Shown: positions 23,801-39,684 of the stretch, piece after piece
How positions within the stretch are numbered: the first letter of the stretch is position 1
Layout: each line of letters begins with the position of its first letter
From: Cherax quadricarinatus
Taxonomy: Eukaryota > Arthropoda > Malacostraca > Decapoda > Parastacidae
Reading direction: 5' to 3'
Length of the DNA: 64,000 bases
Assembly: GCF_038502225.1 (NCBI RefSeq)
Contig: NC_091312.1
Span: 29,683,910-29,747,909 of the forward strand
Program-made: the position numbers and the translations under genes
Notes under the pieces: model-generated
Databases searched by the model: none
Told to the model about the DNA's origin: nothing
The model's input: only the letters and a program-made list of their open reading frames with translations

Positions 23801-23897
23801 TTTGTTTTTATCCTGTTGGGATGTTCTAGCTGCTTCAGCTTATCGTAAAAATGTGTGTGTGTCGTGGGGGGATTTATGAGCTAATGTGTTAGGTTAG

Positions 23898-24423
<526 letters not shown>

Positions 24424-24490
24424 TTAAATTAAAGTATTCTTGACAGGTTATGAACATGTGACGTGAAGCTTGAGTGACCACCAACAATCT
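24424..24490 (+). repeat. Dispersed repeat, copy 3
   Basis: AAATTAAAGTATTCTTGACAGG followed by GTGACGTGAAGCTTGAGTGACC resembles 8652-8700 (AAATTAAAGTATTTTTG, then GTCACGTGTAGCCTTAAAGG). It is diverged and incomplete. Confidence 0.4.
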
Positions 24491-24645
24491 TATCACATAT
24501 TCCATACATCTGAAACCTAGGTACATGACTTCCCTAGCAACACTCGTGTGACTTCTTCAAATCCAGAAATACGACAAAGTCAAACGACAGCCTGAATATG
24601 GAAGTGATGTGCCTGGTTTGCAAATGTATGGAATATGTGATAAGA
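24488..24645. repeat. Perfect 22-bp inverted repeat, 114-bp spacer
   Basis: The arms 24488-24509 and 24624-24645 are exact reverse complements. The right arm lies inside the RTE-like coding remnant (reading CMEYVIR), and the left arm reads the same peptide on the minus strand, so a small inverted duplication of the element has occurred. Confidence 0.85.
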
Positions 24646-25385
24646 CGGGTGATTTAAAGCCGTGGAGTTATTTATGGAGAGTGAGGTTCAGATTACGATA
24701 TATACGAGAGAAGAGGCATATGTTCCACCGAAAGTATGCCTTATACGGGACTGTGGAATGTCACTGTTGTTGTTAAATGTGTTATAGCTGAGACTGTATA
24801 AGAAGTGAATTTCAGAGTACTGTGGAGGATTGCAGGATTAAAAGTAACGAATGAATGTAAAGAGGAAGTTGTCATAGTTGCTTTATTTTGCTGATGACAG
24901 TGATTTTGTATGAGTTAGTATTGAAATTACAGACCTTGTAAATGGAATTTGGAATGATGTATAAAAGAAAAAAGTTGAAAGTAAACGCAGAAACGTTCAA
25001 AATAATCTATTAAGAAAGTGTAGAGGAAATAAAAGAATAGACATAAGACAGGGCAGGAGAAAGAAGGAAACCAACACATTTATATAACTAGGGTTAAATA
25101 TGTGTTGGCAGATGGACGCATGAAAGATGAGGTAAATCAAAGAATGCATGAAAGAAAGATAAAAAGCAACAGTGCTTAGGATGATGTTGAAAGTAAGAAG
25201 CATGTTAGTAGATACAAGAAAAATGGGAATATACCAGGGTATATTGCTGCCAACACCTGTGTGAGTGTGTGAGTTGTGGTCTCTGAACGTTCAAAATACA
25301 AAGAAAAGGCTGGCTAAAGGCAGTGAAAGTGCCGGGTCTGAGATTAATGTTTGGTATGAATAATATACAGTGAGTGTGCAGTGAA
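24555..25385 (+). pseudogene. RTE-like LINE reverse transcriptase remnant
   Basis: Highly decayed, but collinear on the plus strand with the RT of the better copy at 26549-27640. In order: VMCLVCKCMEYVIRR (against [14 protein letters not shown]), SEVQITIYTREEAYVPPKV (against [19 protein letters not shown]), a FADD-type block LLYFADDS near 24890, MCWQMDA with KMR-IKE (against [11 protein letters not shown]), MLVDTRKMGIYQGILLPTPV (against [19 protein letters not shown]) and CELWSLNVQNTKKRL (against [14 protein letters not shown]). Many stops and frame changes are present. No function remains. Confidence 0.7.
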
Positions 25386-25449
25386 GAATTTATAAGACAT
25401 TGAGATGTATTTAAGGAATATATTGAACATCAGCAGAGGGCATCGTCTC

Positions 25450-25795
25450 TACTTACAAAACCTTCGTCTCACCCCTAAAAATTTCGTCTCATCCGCTAAA
25501 ACTTCGCCTCAGCCGTCAGAACTTTCTTTTCAACCGTCAAAATTATCACCTCAACTGTCAAATCTTTCGCCCCAGCAGTCCAAACTTGCTCAACCGTCAA
25601 AACTTGCGCCTCGACCGTGTAAACTTTCTCCTCAACCTTGTAAACTTTCGCCTCAACAGTCAAAACTTTCATTGCAGCCGTCAAAATTTTTTCATCAACG
25701 GTCAAAACTTTTGCCTCAGTCGTCAAATCCTTCGTCTCAACCCTCAAAACTTTCTCAGGCCTTAAAAACTCGACTCAGCTGCCAAAACCGTCATC
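25450..25795 (+). repeat. 21-bp minisatellite, Gln-Pro-Ser-Lys-Leu-Ser-Pro frame
   Basis: About 16 imperfect units of 21 bp with core CAACCGTCAAAACTTTCGCC. The length is a multiple of three, so a plus frame stays open and repeats QPSKLSP-like heptapeptides. Some units are shortened by three bases (for example at about 25585, AQPSKLA). No start context, signal peptide or splice site convinces me that it is translated. The open frame then runs into microsatellite. Confidence 0.85.
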
Positions 25796-25997
25796 TTAAG
25801 AGTCCCAGCCGTCACCTCACCAGACACCTCCGCCTCTTGGCACTGTCAGTAGCTGAGGAGAAGCTTCTGACAAGCAGTGAGGAAAACCCACTGGTTGAAG
25901 CAGCCAGCCGAACACCTCCTTTTACCACTATTTCCCTTCTCTCTTTTCTCGCTAATGTCTCTCGAAGGTCACTGCCTCACACACACGAAATCTCTCT
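25796..25997. other. Short non-repeat stretch
   Basis: Nothing recognised between the minisatellite and the TC repeat. Confidence 0.4.
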
Positions 25998-26292
<295 letters not shown>

Positions 26293-26295
26293 ATA

Positions 26296-30240
<3,945 letters not shown>

Positions 30241-30243
30241 CAT

Positions 30244-30825
30244 TATATATATATATATATTATGACATTTAATTTTTCGAGTAAGTTTAAAGGGTGTGCA
30301 AAGAACCTGAAAAAGGCCATAACGAAAGAAAAAGTCCCAATAGCCTTGCTGGAACACTATACACAGTTAACCAGCACTTAGCAGATGGAAAGTAAAAACG
30401 ATGTTTCTGCCCTACTGTGACTGGTCAATGATCTGAGTCGGACCCAAACGTTGTCATTACTTCCGCCCCCCCTCCCTCCTAACTGCAAGTTACCTGTGTA
30501 ACTTTTAGCGTACATCCATACAGCGTAATAACTGTAATAACTTCCGTGATCACTCACATGGAATGATAACTCTTGGAAAGAACTTTTTGTGATGATAATT
30601 TTTGCCCATGAGTGGCTTTTATGATAATTTACGAGAAAGGTCAAAATCCTGGATTAATTTTTTAGATGTTCAGTGTAATAGAGATGACATTGTTCCAGTG
30701 TTGCTTTATGACGTAACAAAGTTTATTGCAACTCACATATTTTAAAAATGCAAAAAAAAAAAAAAAAAAAAAGGTAAGTCTTATGCAGATTTGTCGTATT
30801 GTGTCTGAAGGCGTTGTCTTCACAT
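30244..30825. other. Low-copy sequence before the 32-bp satellite
   Basis: Starts with a short AT run, then ordinary sequence with an A run at 30751-30771. No gene is seen. Parts of 30410-30730 reappear, in the same order, inside the hybrid stretch. Confidence 0.5.
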
Positions 30826-33800
30826 TGTTTTACTTCCTCTTTGAGTTGTCTTCACATTGTTTTACTTCCTCTTTGAGTTGTCTTCACATTGTTTTACTTC
30901 CTCTTTGAGTTGTCTTCACATTGTTTTACTTCCTCTTTGAGTTGTCTTCACATTGTTTTACTTCCTCTTTGAGTTGTCTTCATATTGTTTTCCTTCCTCT
31001 TTGAGTTGTCTTCACATTGTTTTACTTACTCTCTCAGTTGTCTTCACATTGTTTTACTTCCTCTTTGAGTTGTCTTCATATTGTTTTCCTTCCTCTTTGA
31101 GTTGTCTTCACATTGTTTTCTTCCTCTTTGAGTTGTCTTCACATTGTTTTCCTTCCTCTTTGAGTTGTCTTCACATTGTTTTCCTTCCTCTTTGAGTTGT
31201 CTTCACATTGTTTTACTTCCTCTTTGAGTTGTCTTCACATTGTTTTACTTCCTCTTTGAGTTGTCTTCACATTGTTTTACTTCCTCTTTGAGTTGTCTTC
31301 ACATTGTTTTACTTCCTCTTTGAGTTGTCTTTACATTGTTTTACTTCCTCTTTGAGTTGTCTTCACATTGCTTTACTTCCTCTTTGAGTTGTCTTCACAT
31401 TGTTTTACTTACTCTCTCAGTTGTCTTCACATTGTTTTACTTCCTCTTTGAGTTGTCTTCACATTGTTTTACTTCCTCTTTGAGTTGTCTTCACATTGTT
31501 CTACTTCCTCTTTGAATTGTCTTCACATTGTTTTACTTCCACTTTGAGTTGTCTTCACATTGTTTTACTTCCTCTTTGAGTTGTCTTCACATTGTTTTAC
31601 TTCCTCTTTGAGTTGTCTTCACATTGTTTTACTTCCTCTTTGAGTTGTCTTCACATTGTTTTACTTCCTCTTTGAGTTGTCTTCACATTGATTTACTTCC
31701 TCTTTGAGTTGTCTTCACATTGTTTTACTTCCTCTTTGAGTTGTCTTCACATTGTTTTACTTCCTCTTTGAGTTGTCTTCACATTGTTTAACTTCCTCTT
31801 TGAGTTGTCTTCACGTTGTTTTACTTCCTCTTTGAGTTGACTTCCCATTGTTTTACTTCCTCTTTGAGTTGACTTCACATTGTTTTACTTCCTCTTTGAG
31901 TTGTCTTCACATTGTTTTACTTCCTCTTTGAGTTGTCTTCACATTGTTTTACTTCCTCTTTGAGTTGTCTTCACATTGTTTTACTTCCTCTTTTAGTTGT
32001 CTTCACATTGTTTTACTTCCTCTTTGAGTTGTCTTCACATTGTTTTACTTCCTCTTTGAGTTGTCTTCACATTGTTTAATTCCTCTTTTAGTTGTCTTCA
32101 TATTGTTTTACTTCCTCTTTGAGTTGTCTTCACATTGTTTTACTTCTTCTTTGAGTTGGCTTCACATTGTTTTACTTCCTCTTTGAGTTGTCTTCACATT
32201 GTTTTACTTCCTCTTTGAGTTGTCTTCACATTGTTTTACTTCCTCTTTGAGTTGTCTTCACATTGTTTTACTTCCTCTTTGAGTTGTCTTCACATTGTTT
32301 TACTTCCTCTTTGAGTTGTCTTCACATTGTTTTACTTCCTCTTTGAGTTGTCTTCACATTGTTTTACTTCCTCTTTGAGTTGTCTTCACATTGTTTTACT
32401 TCCTCTTTGAGTTGTCTTCACATTGTTTTACTTCCTCTTTGAGTTGTCTTCACATTGTTTTACTTCCTCTTTGAGTTGTCTTCACATTGTTTTACTTCCT
32501 CTTTGAGTTGTCTTCACATTGTTTTACTTCCTCTTTGAGTTGTCTTCACATTGTTTTACTTCCTCTTTGAGTTGTCTTCACATTGTTTTACTTCCTCTTT
32601 GAGTTGTCTTCACATTGTTTTACTTCCTCTTTGAGTTGTCTTCACATTGTTTTACTTCCTCTTTGAGTTGTCTTCACATTGTTTTACTTCCTCTTTGAGT
32701 TGTCTTCACATTGTTTTACTTCCTCTTTGAGTTGTCTTCACATTGTTTTACTTCCTCTTTGAGTTGTCTTCACATTGTTTTACTTCCTCTTTGAGTTGTC
32801 TTCACATTGTTTTACTTCCTCTTTGAGTTGTCTTCACATTGTTTTACTTCCTCTTTGAGTTGTCTTCACATTGTTTTACTTCCTCTTTGAGTTGTCTTCA
32901 CATTGTTTTACTTCCTCTTTGAGTTGTCTTCACATTGTTTTACTTCCTCTTTGAGTTGTCTTCACATTGTTTTACTTCCTCTTTGAGTTGTCTTCACATT
33001 GTTTTACTTCCTCTTTGAGTTGTCTTCACATTGTTTTACTTCCTCTTTGAGTTGTCTTCACATTGTTTTACTTCCTTTTTACTTCCTCTTTGAGTTGTCT
33101 TCAGTTGTCTTCACATTGTTTTACTTCCTTCTTTGAGTTGTCTTCACATTGTTTTACTTCCTCTTTGAGTTGTCTTCACATTGTTTTACTTCCTCTTTGA
33201 GTTGTCTTCACATTGTTTTACTTCACATTGTTTTACTTCCTCTTTGAGTTGTCTTCACATTGTTTTACTTCCTCTTTGAGTGTTCTTCACATTGTTTTAC
33301 TTCCTCTTTGAGTTGACTTCCCATTGTTTTACTTCCTCTTTGAGTTGTCTTCACATTGTTTTACTTCCTCTTTGAGTTGTCTTCACATTGTTTTACTTCC
33401 TCTTTGAGTTGTCTTCACATTGTTTTACTTCCTCTTTGAGTTGTCTTCACATTGTTTTACTTCCTCTTTGAGTTGTCTTCACATTGTTTTACTTCCTCTT
33501 TGAGTTGTCTTCACATTGTTTTACTTCCTCTTTGAGTTGTCTTCACATTGTTTTACTTCCTCTTTGAGTTGTCTTCACATTGTTTTACTTCCTCTTTGAG
33601 TTGTCTTCACATTGTTTTACTTCCTCTTTGAGTTGTCTTCACATTGTTTTACTTCCTCTTTGAGTTGTCTTCACATTGTTTTACTTCCTCTTTGAGTTGT
33701 CTTCACATTGTTTTACTTCCTCTTTGAGTTGTCTTCACATTGTTTTACTTCCTCTTTGAGTTGTCTTCACATTGTTTTACTTCCTCTTTGAGTTGTCTTC

Positions 33801-36690
33801 ACATTGTTTTACTTCCTCTTTGAGTTGTCTTCACATTGTTTTACTTCCTCTTTGAGTTGTCTTCACATTGTTTTACTTCCTCTTTGAGTTGTCTTCACAT
33901 TGTTTTACTTCCTCTTTGAGTTGTCTTCACATTGTTTTACTTCCTCTTTGAGTTGTCTTCCCATTGTTTTACTTCCTCTTTGAGTTGTCTTCACATTGTT
34001 TTACTTCCTCTTTGAGTTGTCTTCACATTGTTTTACTTCCTCTTTGAATTGCATTCACATTGTTTTACTTCCTCTCTCAGTTGTCTTCACATTGTTTTAC
34101 TTCCTCTTTGAGTTGTCTTCACATTGTTTTACTTCCTCTTTGAGTTGTCTTCACATTGTTTTACTTCCTCTTTGAGTTGTCTTCACATTGTTTTACTTCC
34201 TCTTTGAGTTGTCTTCACATTGTTTTACTTCCTCTTTGAGTTGTCTTCACATTGTTTTACTTCCTCTCTCAGTTGTCTTCACATTGTTTTACTTCCTCTT
34301 TGAGTTGCCTTCACATTGTTTTACTTCCTCTTTGAGTTGTCTTCACATTGTTTTACTTCCTCTTTGAGTTGTCTTCACATTGTTTTACTTCCTCTTTGAG
34401 TTGTCTTCACATTGTTTTACTTCCTCTTTGAGTTGTCTTCACATTGTTTTACTTCCTCTTTGAGTTGTCTTCACATTGTTTTACTTCCTCTTTGAGTTGT
34501 CTTCACATTGTTTTACTTCCTCTTTGAGTTGTCTTCACATTGTTTTACTTCCTCTTTGAGTTGTCTTCACATTGTTTTACTTCCTCTTTGAGTTGTCTTC
34601 ACATTGTTTTACTTCCTCTTTGAGTTGTCTTCACATTGTTTTACTTCCTCTTTGAGTTGTCTTCACATTGTTTTACTTCCTCTTTGAGTTGTCTTCACAT
34701 TGTTTTACTTCCTCTTTGAGTTGTCTTCACATTGTTTTACTTCCTCTTTGAGTTGTCTTCACATTGTTTTACTTCCTCTCTCAGTTGTCTTCACATTGTT
34801 TTACTTCCTCTTTGAGTTGTCTTCACATTGTTTTACTTCCTCTTTGAGTAGTCTTCACATTGTTTTACTTCCTCTCTCAGTTGTCTTCACATTGTTTTAC
34901 TTCCTCTCTCAGTTGTCTTCACATTGTTTTACTTCCTCTCTCAGTTGTCTTCACATTGTTTTACTTCCTCTCTCAGTTGTCTTCACATTGTTTTACTTCC
35001 TCTCTCAGTTGTCTTCACATTGTTTTACTTCCTCTCTCAGTTGTCTTCACATTGTTTTACTTCCTCTCTCAGTTGTCTTCACATTGTTTTACTTCCTCTC
35101 TCAGTTGTCTTCACATTGTTTTACTTCCTCTCTCAGTTGTCTTCACATTGTTTTACTTCCTCTCTCAGTTGTCTTCACATTGTTTTACTTCCTCTCTCAG
35201 TTGTCTTCACATTGTTTTACTTCCTCTCTCAGTTGTCTTCACATTGTTTTACTTCCTCTCTCAGTTGTCTTCACATTGTTTTACTTCCTCTCTCAGTTGT
35301 CTTCACATTGTTTTACTTCCTCTTTGAGTTGTCTTCACATTGTTTTACTTCCTCTCTCAGTTGTCTTCACATTGTTTTACTTCCTCTCTCAGTTGTCTTC
35401 ACATTGTTTTACTTCCTCTTTGAGTTGTCTTCACATTGTTTTACTTCCTCTTTGAGTTGTCTTCACATTGTTTTACTTCCTCTTTGAGTTGTCTTCACAT
35501 TGTTTTACTTCCTCTTTGAGTTGTCTTCACATTGTTTTACTTCCTCTTTGAGTTGTCTTCAGTTGTTTTCACATTGTTTTACTTACTCTTTGAGTTGCCT
35601 TCACATTGTTTTACTTCCTCTTTGAGTTGTCTTCACATTGTTTTACTTCCTCTTTGAGTTGTCTTCACATTGTTTTACTTCCTCTTTGAGTTGTCTTCAC
35701 ATTGTTTTACTTCCTCTTTGAGTTGTCTTCACATTGTTTTACTTCCTCTTTGAGTTGACTTCACATTGTTTTACTTCCTCTTTGAGTTGTCTTCACTTTG
35801 ACTTCCCATTGTTTTACTTCCTCTTTGAGTTGTCTTCACATTGTTTTACTTCCTCTTTGAGTTGTCTTCCCATTGTTTTACTTCCTCTTTGAGTTGACTT
35901 CACATTGTTTTACTTCCTCTTTGAGTTGTCTTCACATTGTTTTACTTCCTTTTTGAGTTGTCTTCACATTGTTTTACTTCCTCTTTGAGTTGTCTTCACA
36001 TTGTTTTACTGCCTCTTTGAGTTGACTTCACATTGTTTTACTTCCTCTTTGAGTTGTCTTCACATTGTTTTACTTCCTCTTTGAGTTGTCTTCACATTGT
36101 TTTGCTTCCTCTCTCAGTTGTCTTCACATTGTTTTACTTCCTCTCTCAGTTGTCTTCACATTGTTTTGCTTCCTCTCTCAGTTGTCTTCACATTGTTTTA
36201 CTTCCTCTCTCAGTTGTCTTCACATTGTTTTGCTTCCTCTCTCAGTTGTCTTCACATTGTTTTACTTCCTCTCTCAGTTGTCTTCACATTGTTTTGCTTC
36301 CTCTCTCAGTTGTCTTCACATTGTTTTGCTTCCTCTCTCAGTTGTCTTCACATTGTTTTACTTCCTCTCTCAGTTGTCTTCACATTGTTTTGCTTCCTCT
36401 CTCAGTTGTCTTCACATTGTTTTACTTCCTCTCTCAGTTGTCTTCACATTGTTTTACTTCCTCTCTCAGTTGTCTTCACATTGTTTTACTTCCTCTCTCA
36501 GTTGTCTTCACATTGTTTTACTTCCTCTCTCAGTTGTCTTCACATTGTTTTACTTCCTCTCTCAGTTGTCTTCACATTGTTTTACTTCCTCTCTCAGTTG
36601 TCTTCACATTGTTTTACTTCCTCTCTCAGTTGTCTTCACATTGTTTTACTTCCTCTCTCAGTTGTCTTCACATTGTTTTACTTCCTATCT
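30826..36690 (+). repeat. 32-bp satellite array, about 183 units
   Basis: Each unit holds ACATTGTTTTACTTCCTC, followed by either TTTGAG or TCTCAG and then TTGTCTTC. Type one (TTTGAG) dominates 30.8-34.8 kb and 35.4-36.1 kb. Type two (TCTCAG) forms runs at 34.87-35.30 and 36.10-36.68 kb. Small length errors occur near 33070-33110, 33225, 35560 and 35795. Since 32 is not divisible by three, three units give one 32-residue repeat, and frames on the plus strand stay open for up to 251 codons (Phe/Leu/Ser-rich). These are composition artefacts. The left half, about 31.6-34 kb, is nearly homogeneous. Confidence 0.97.
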
Positions 36691-37729
36691 TCATTGCATT
36701 CATATTTTTTTGCTCGTCGTGAATTTTTTTTTGTTTTTGTTTTCTGTGATGTCTTCACAATTCTTCTGAATCTGAGTATTTTATATAGACATCAATGTTG
36801 TCCTCTTCACGACATCATTATACATCAATAAACCTGAATCATGGCTTCCGTGTCCCACATAAACAATAGCACTCATTGATGTCCGTCTCTCCCACATAAA
36901 CTAGAACAACTATCCCACATGAATAGTTTTAGATTATGCCGCCGATGCAGCTAGTGTATTGGTCAGCCCGCATCGTCCTGTGGACGGCTACACGAGAGCT
37001 TTTGGATACAAGAAAGGTATGGGAATTAAGCCCCCAAATGGTTGACAGCCGTATTGTACATCATGATATGCATCTACAGATTGCGTCTTATCTGTTGCAA
37101 GCAGTTTTGTGATATTTGCTACATGAATAAGAACACTGATACCCAGGTGCCCCATATAATCAAGGTTACCTCCTGCTCCCAAACTCATCTATACCTAGCT
37201 AGTATGCAGCCTCGTGGAAATCCCTCATAGGCGTCCCACAGGCCTGATAGCTTCTTCAGTATTGTTGATGTTGTAGTGTAGTGGTGGCACTGTAGTGCAG
37301 TGAGGCAGTGGCGTAATAGCTTGGTAGAATAATGCTGTGGTTCAGTTTTGTCTCACCGTACTCGAAGTTCAACCATGTCTTCTCTCACTCCTCACTCCCA
37401 GTGTCTCCATACCTTTCCAGACTACCTCACGTCCTCATCTCCTCCACGACCCCTCCCCGGGTAACCTCGTCCATTCCTTAGGGGAGCCCCCGTCCTCATC
37501 CATGGGTCACCCCCGTCCCCATTCCCCAGCACCACCGCTCGGCCAGGAGGGGACGCCCCCACCATTGAGGGTCCTCCTGCTAATGGGATTCGTGTTAGAA
37601 AGAGTGGCTGTATTCTCCAATTCAATTTTGGCCTCGACCATCTTAAGATGATTAGATTTCCGTCGCTTTGAGGGTCCAGGCGCCAGAGGTAATACCACCA
37701 CACAAAAATGTCTATCCCAGCTTTTCAAT
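36691..37729. other. Low-copy stretch with a GC-rich block
   Basis: A T-rich start (36700-36745), ordinary sequence, then a GC-richer block at about 37390-37600 containing several CCCC-rich and CG-containing motifs. Frames of 93 and 104 codons overlap there on opposite strands, with no domain I recognise. It could hold an exon or a CpG-rich promoter, but nothing decides this. Confidence 0.4.
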
Positions 37730-38006
37730 GTCCGCCACGGATCCTGACGCTAAACTTTATGGAAAATCTGACGAAGTCACATTGAGTGGTGATAAGGTGA
37801 AGGCATGTGGGCAGGTGCATGCTACAGCGAAGGACTCTGGATGACACAGCCAGAGTTGCAAGACTTCAATTGATGTGGAAATTCCAATAATTTCGAATTT
37901 GAGGAATCCTAACACGAGGAAGGCCTTTGATTTACACATTCTAGCTGACAATGGGCAGGGAGTAAGCATGGTCAAGCTAAGTGCTTCACCTACAAGCATC
38001 AAATAA
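37730..38006 (+). pseudogene. Degenerate coding remnant, unrecognised
   Basis: In plus-strand frames it reads DPDAKLYGKSDEVTLSGDKV, KACGQVHATAKDSG, a frame break, VEIPIISNLRNPNTRKAF and DLHILADNGQGVSMVKLS. The protein-like composition and small frame breaks suggest an old coding sequence, probably from a mobile element. I do not recognise the family and give no function. Confidence 0.35.
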
Positions 38007-38287
38007 ACTGCAGTGACAGCCTCCTTGAATACCTTCTTTCAGAGCTTCTTGTCATTTTCAGCAAGATCTTCTTATTTCTTACTTACTTGACCATTTACAC
38101 GTCTGTTCCTTCTGGTATTGCTGTAGGCCATGAACAAGAGCAGATATCGGTACAACATGAGGTAGCAAATTCTTTAACGTACCAATTTCTTTGTAGGCTC
38201 CATATAAATATGTATAATAAAGCATGATAACTTTTCCAAAGAAGCGACTGTAACTCATTACGTGATACCTTTAAGTAATTAAACTTA

Positions 38288-38460
38288 CGTTCTGTGCCGT
38301 TGTTTGGATCTGGTGGCACATTCTGTAGTTTCACTTGCCTCGGATGGTCAATGGTTATGGAGGTGATCTGAATGACTGTACTGTAATATCTTATTTCAAT
38401 GGGCTCACACAAATAACAAGCACTGTAACCAGTGATGTTGAGTGGACAGACGCTGATGAC
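38288..38460 (-). other. Possible host exon with splice donor
   Basis: On the minus strand an open frame reads SVISVCPLNITGYSACYLCE, continues with PIEIRYYSTVIQITSITIDH and ends PPDPNNGTE, followed exactly by GTAAGT (38282-38287), a perfect splice-donor consensus after GAAC. The frame is closed upstream by a stop at 38464-38466, preceded by a plausible AG acceptor (CAATGATCAG). The three cysteines close together and the NITG and NGTE glycosylation-type sites would suit a secreted or extracellular domain. I do not recognise the family. A mobile-element remnant is an alternative. Confidence 0.33.
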
Positions 38461-38577
38461 TGATCATTGAGAGTCTTTGACTACGACTGCCTCACGTGTG
38501 GACGTAGATAAGTTTAGATCTAAACATTGACGGTGAAATATACTCAGACAGGGTGTAGAAAAGTGAAGACATCATAA

Positions 38578-39478
38578 GTAAGACTTGATTCTGTGTTAGC
38601 CAGTAAGACTTGATCCTGTGTTAGCCACTAAGACTTGATCCTGTGTTAGCCACTAAGACTTGACCCTGTGTTAGCCACTAAGACTTGATCCTGTGTTAGC
38701 ACCTAAGACTTGATTCTGTATTAGCCACTAAGACTTGATCTTGTGTTAGCCACTAAGACTTGATTCTGTGTTAGCCGCTAAGACTTCATCGTGTGTTAGC
38801 CACTAAGACTTGATTCTGTGTTAGCCACTAAGACATGATCCTGTGTTAGCCCCTAAGACTTGATCCTGTGTTAGCCCCTAAGACTTGATCCTGTGTTAGC
38901 CACTAAAACTTGAACCTGTGTTAGCCCCTAAGACTTGATCCTCTGTTAGCCACTAAGACTTGATCCTGTGTTAGCCACTAAGACTTGATTCTGTGTTAGC
39001 CGCTAAGACTTGATCCTGTGATAGCCGCTAAGACTTGATCCTGTGTTAGCCACTAAGACTTGATCCTGTGTTAGCCACTAAGACTTGAACCTGTGTTAGC
39101 CACTAAGACTTGATCCTGTTTTAGCCGCTAAGACTTGATCCTGTGTTAGCCGCTAAGACTTGATCCTGTTTTAGCAGCTAAGACTTGATCCTGTGTTAGC
39201 CGCTAAGACTTGATCCTGTGTTAGCCGCTAAGACTTGATCCTGTTTTAGCCGCTAAGACTTGATCCTGTTTTAGCCGCTAAGACTTGATCGTGTGTTAGC
39301 CACTAAGAATTGATCCTGTGTTAGTCACTAAGACTTGATCCTGTGTTAGCCGCTAAGACTTGGTCGTGTGTTAGCCACTAAGACTTGATCGTGTGATAGC
39401 CGCTTAGACTTGATCCTGTGTTAGTCACTAAGACTTGATCCTGTGTTAGCCAATAAGACTTGATCCTGTGTTAGCCGC
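38578..39478 (+). repeat. 25-bp minisatellite, about 36 units
   Basis: Unit core AAGACTTGATCCTGTGTTAG, then CCACT or CCGCT. Variant positions recur in patterns (CCACT, CCGCT and CCCCT; GATCC, GATTC and GATCG; TGTG and TGTT). Frames are closed, so this is non-coding tandem DNA. Confidence 0.96.
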
Positions 39479-39684
39479 AAATGGGACGCTGAATAAACCA
39501 GACTGAAGAGTAAACTTACATCAGCAATGAAGAGTAAAAAGTAGACTCAGAGCAACACTCAGGGTAACTGTGATACTGTCTTAGCTGAAGCAAGAATGAA
39601 GGGAAAAGAGAGTGATGGTAATGACGAGAAGTGTGAGGCTGCAGAGAAACAGTTGTTCAGTAAAATCTTTGTTTATCATAATAG
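39479..39684. other. Non-coding stretch
   Basis: No feature recognised between the 25-bp repeat and the LINE scrap. Confidence 0.4.

Larger units (their letters stand above)
19965..23860 (-). mobile_element. CR1/L2-like LINE, copy E (near full length, decayed)
   Basis: The most upstream member of the array, with ORF1 at about 23800-22890 and ORF2 at about 22770-20051. The 3' end TACTCACCTATATG (plus strand) is partly duplicated (a second ACCTATATGTGG follows after nine bases). About 60 bp beyond the ORF1 start may be 5' UTR. A large (GT)n block begins at 23901. It is diverged from A and B throughout. Confidence 0.86.

Noticed and set aside
30826..36690. CRISPR-like array
   Set aside because: The repeats are directly adjacent with no unique spacers, and the sequence is clearly eukaryotic. 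It is ordinary satellite DNA.
34700..36831. Open frames of up to 251 codons, rich in Phe, Leu, Ser and Cys
   Set aside because: They are readings of the 32-bp satellite: three units give one 32-residue repeat in every frame. There is no start context, and the frames shift with each array indel.
37390..37703. GC-rich block with overlapping frames as a gene or CpG-island promoter
   Set aside because: CG content is raised only locally, no domain or splice pattern is convincing, and frames are open on both strands.
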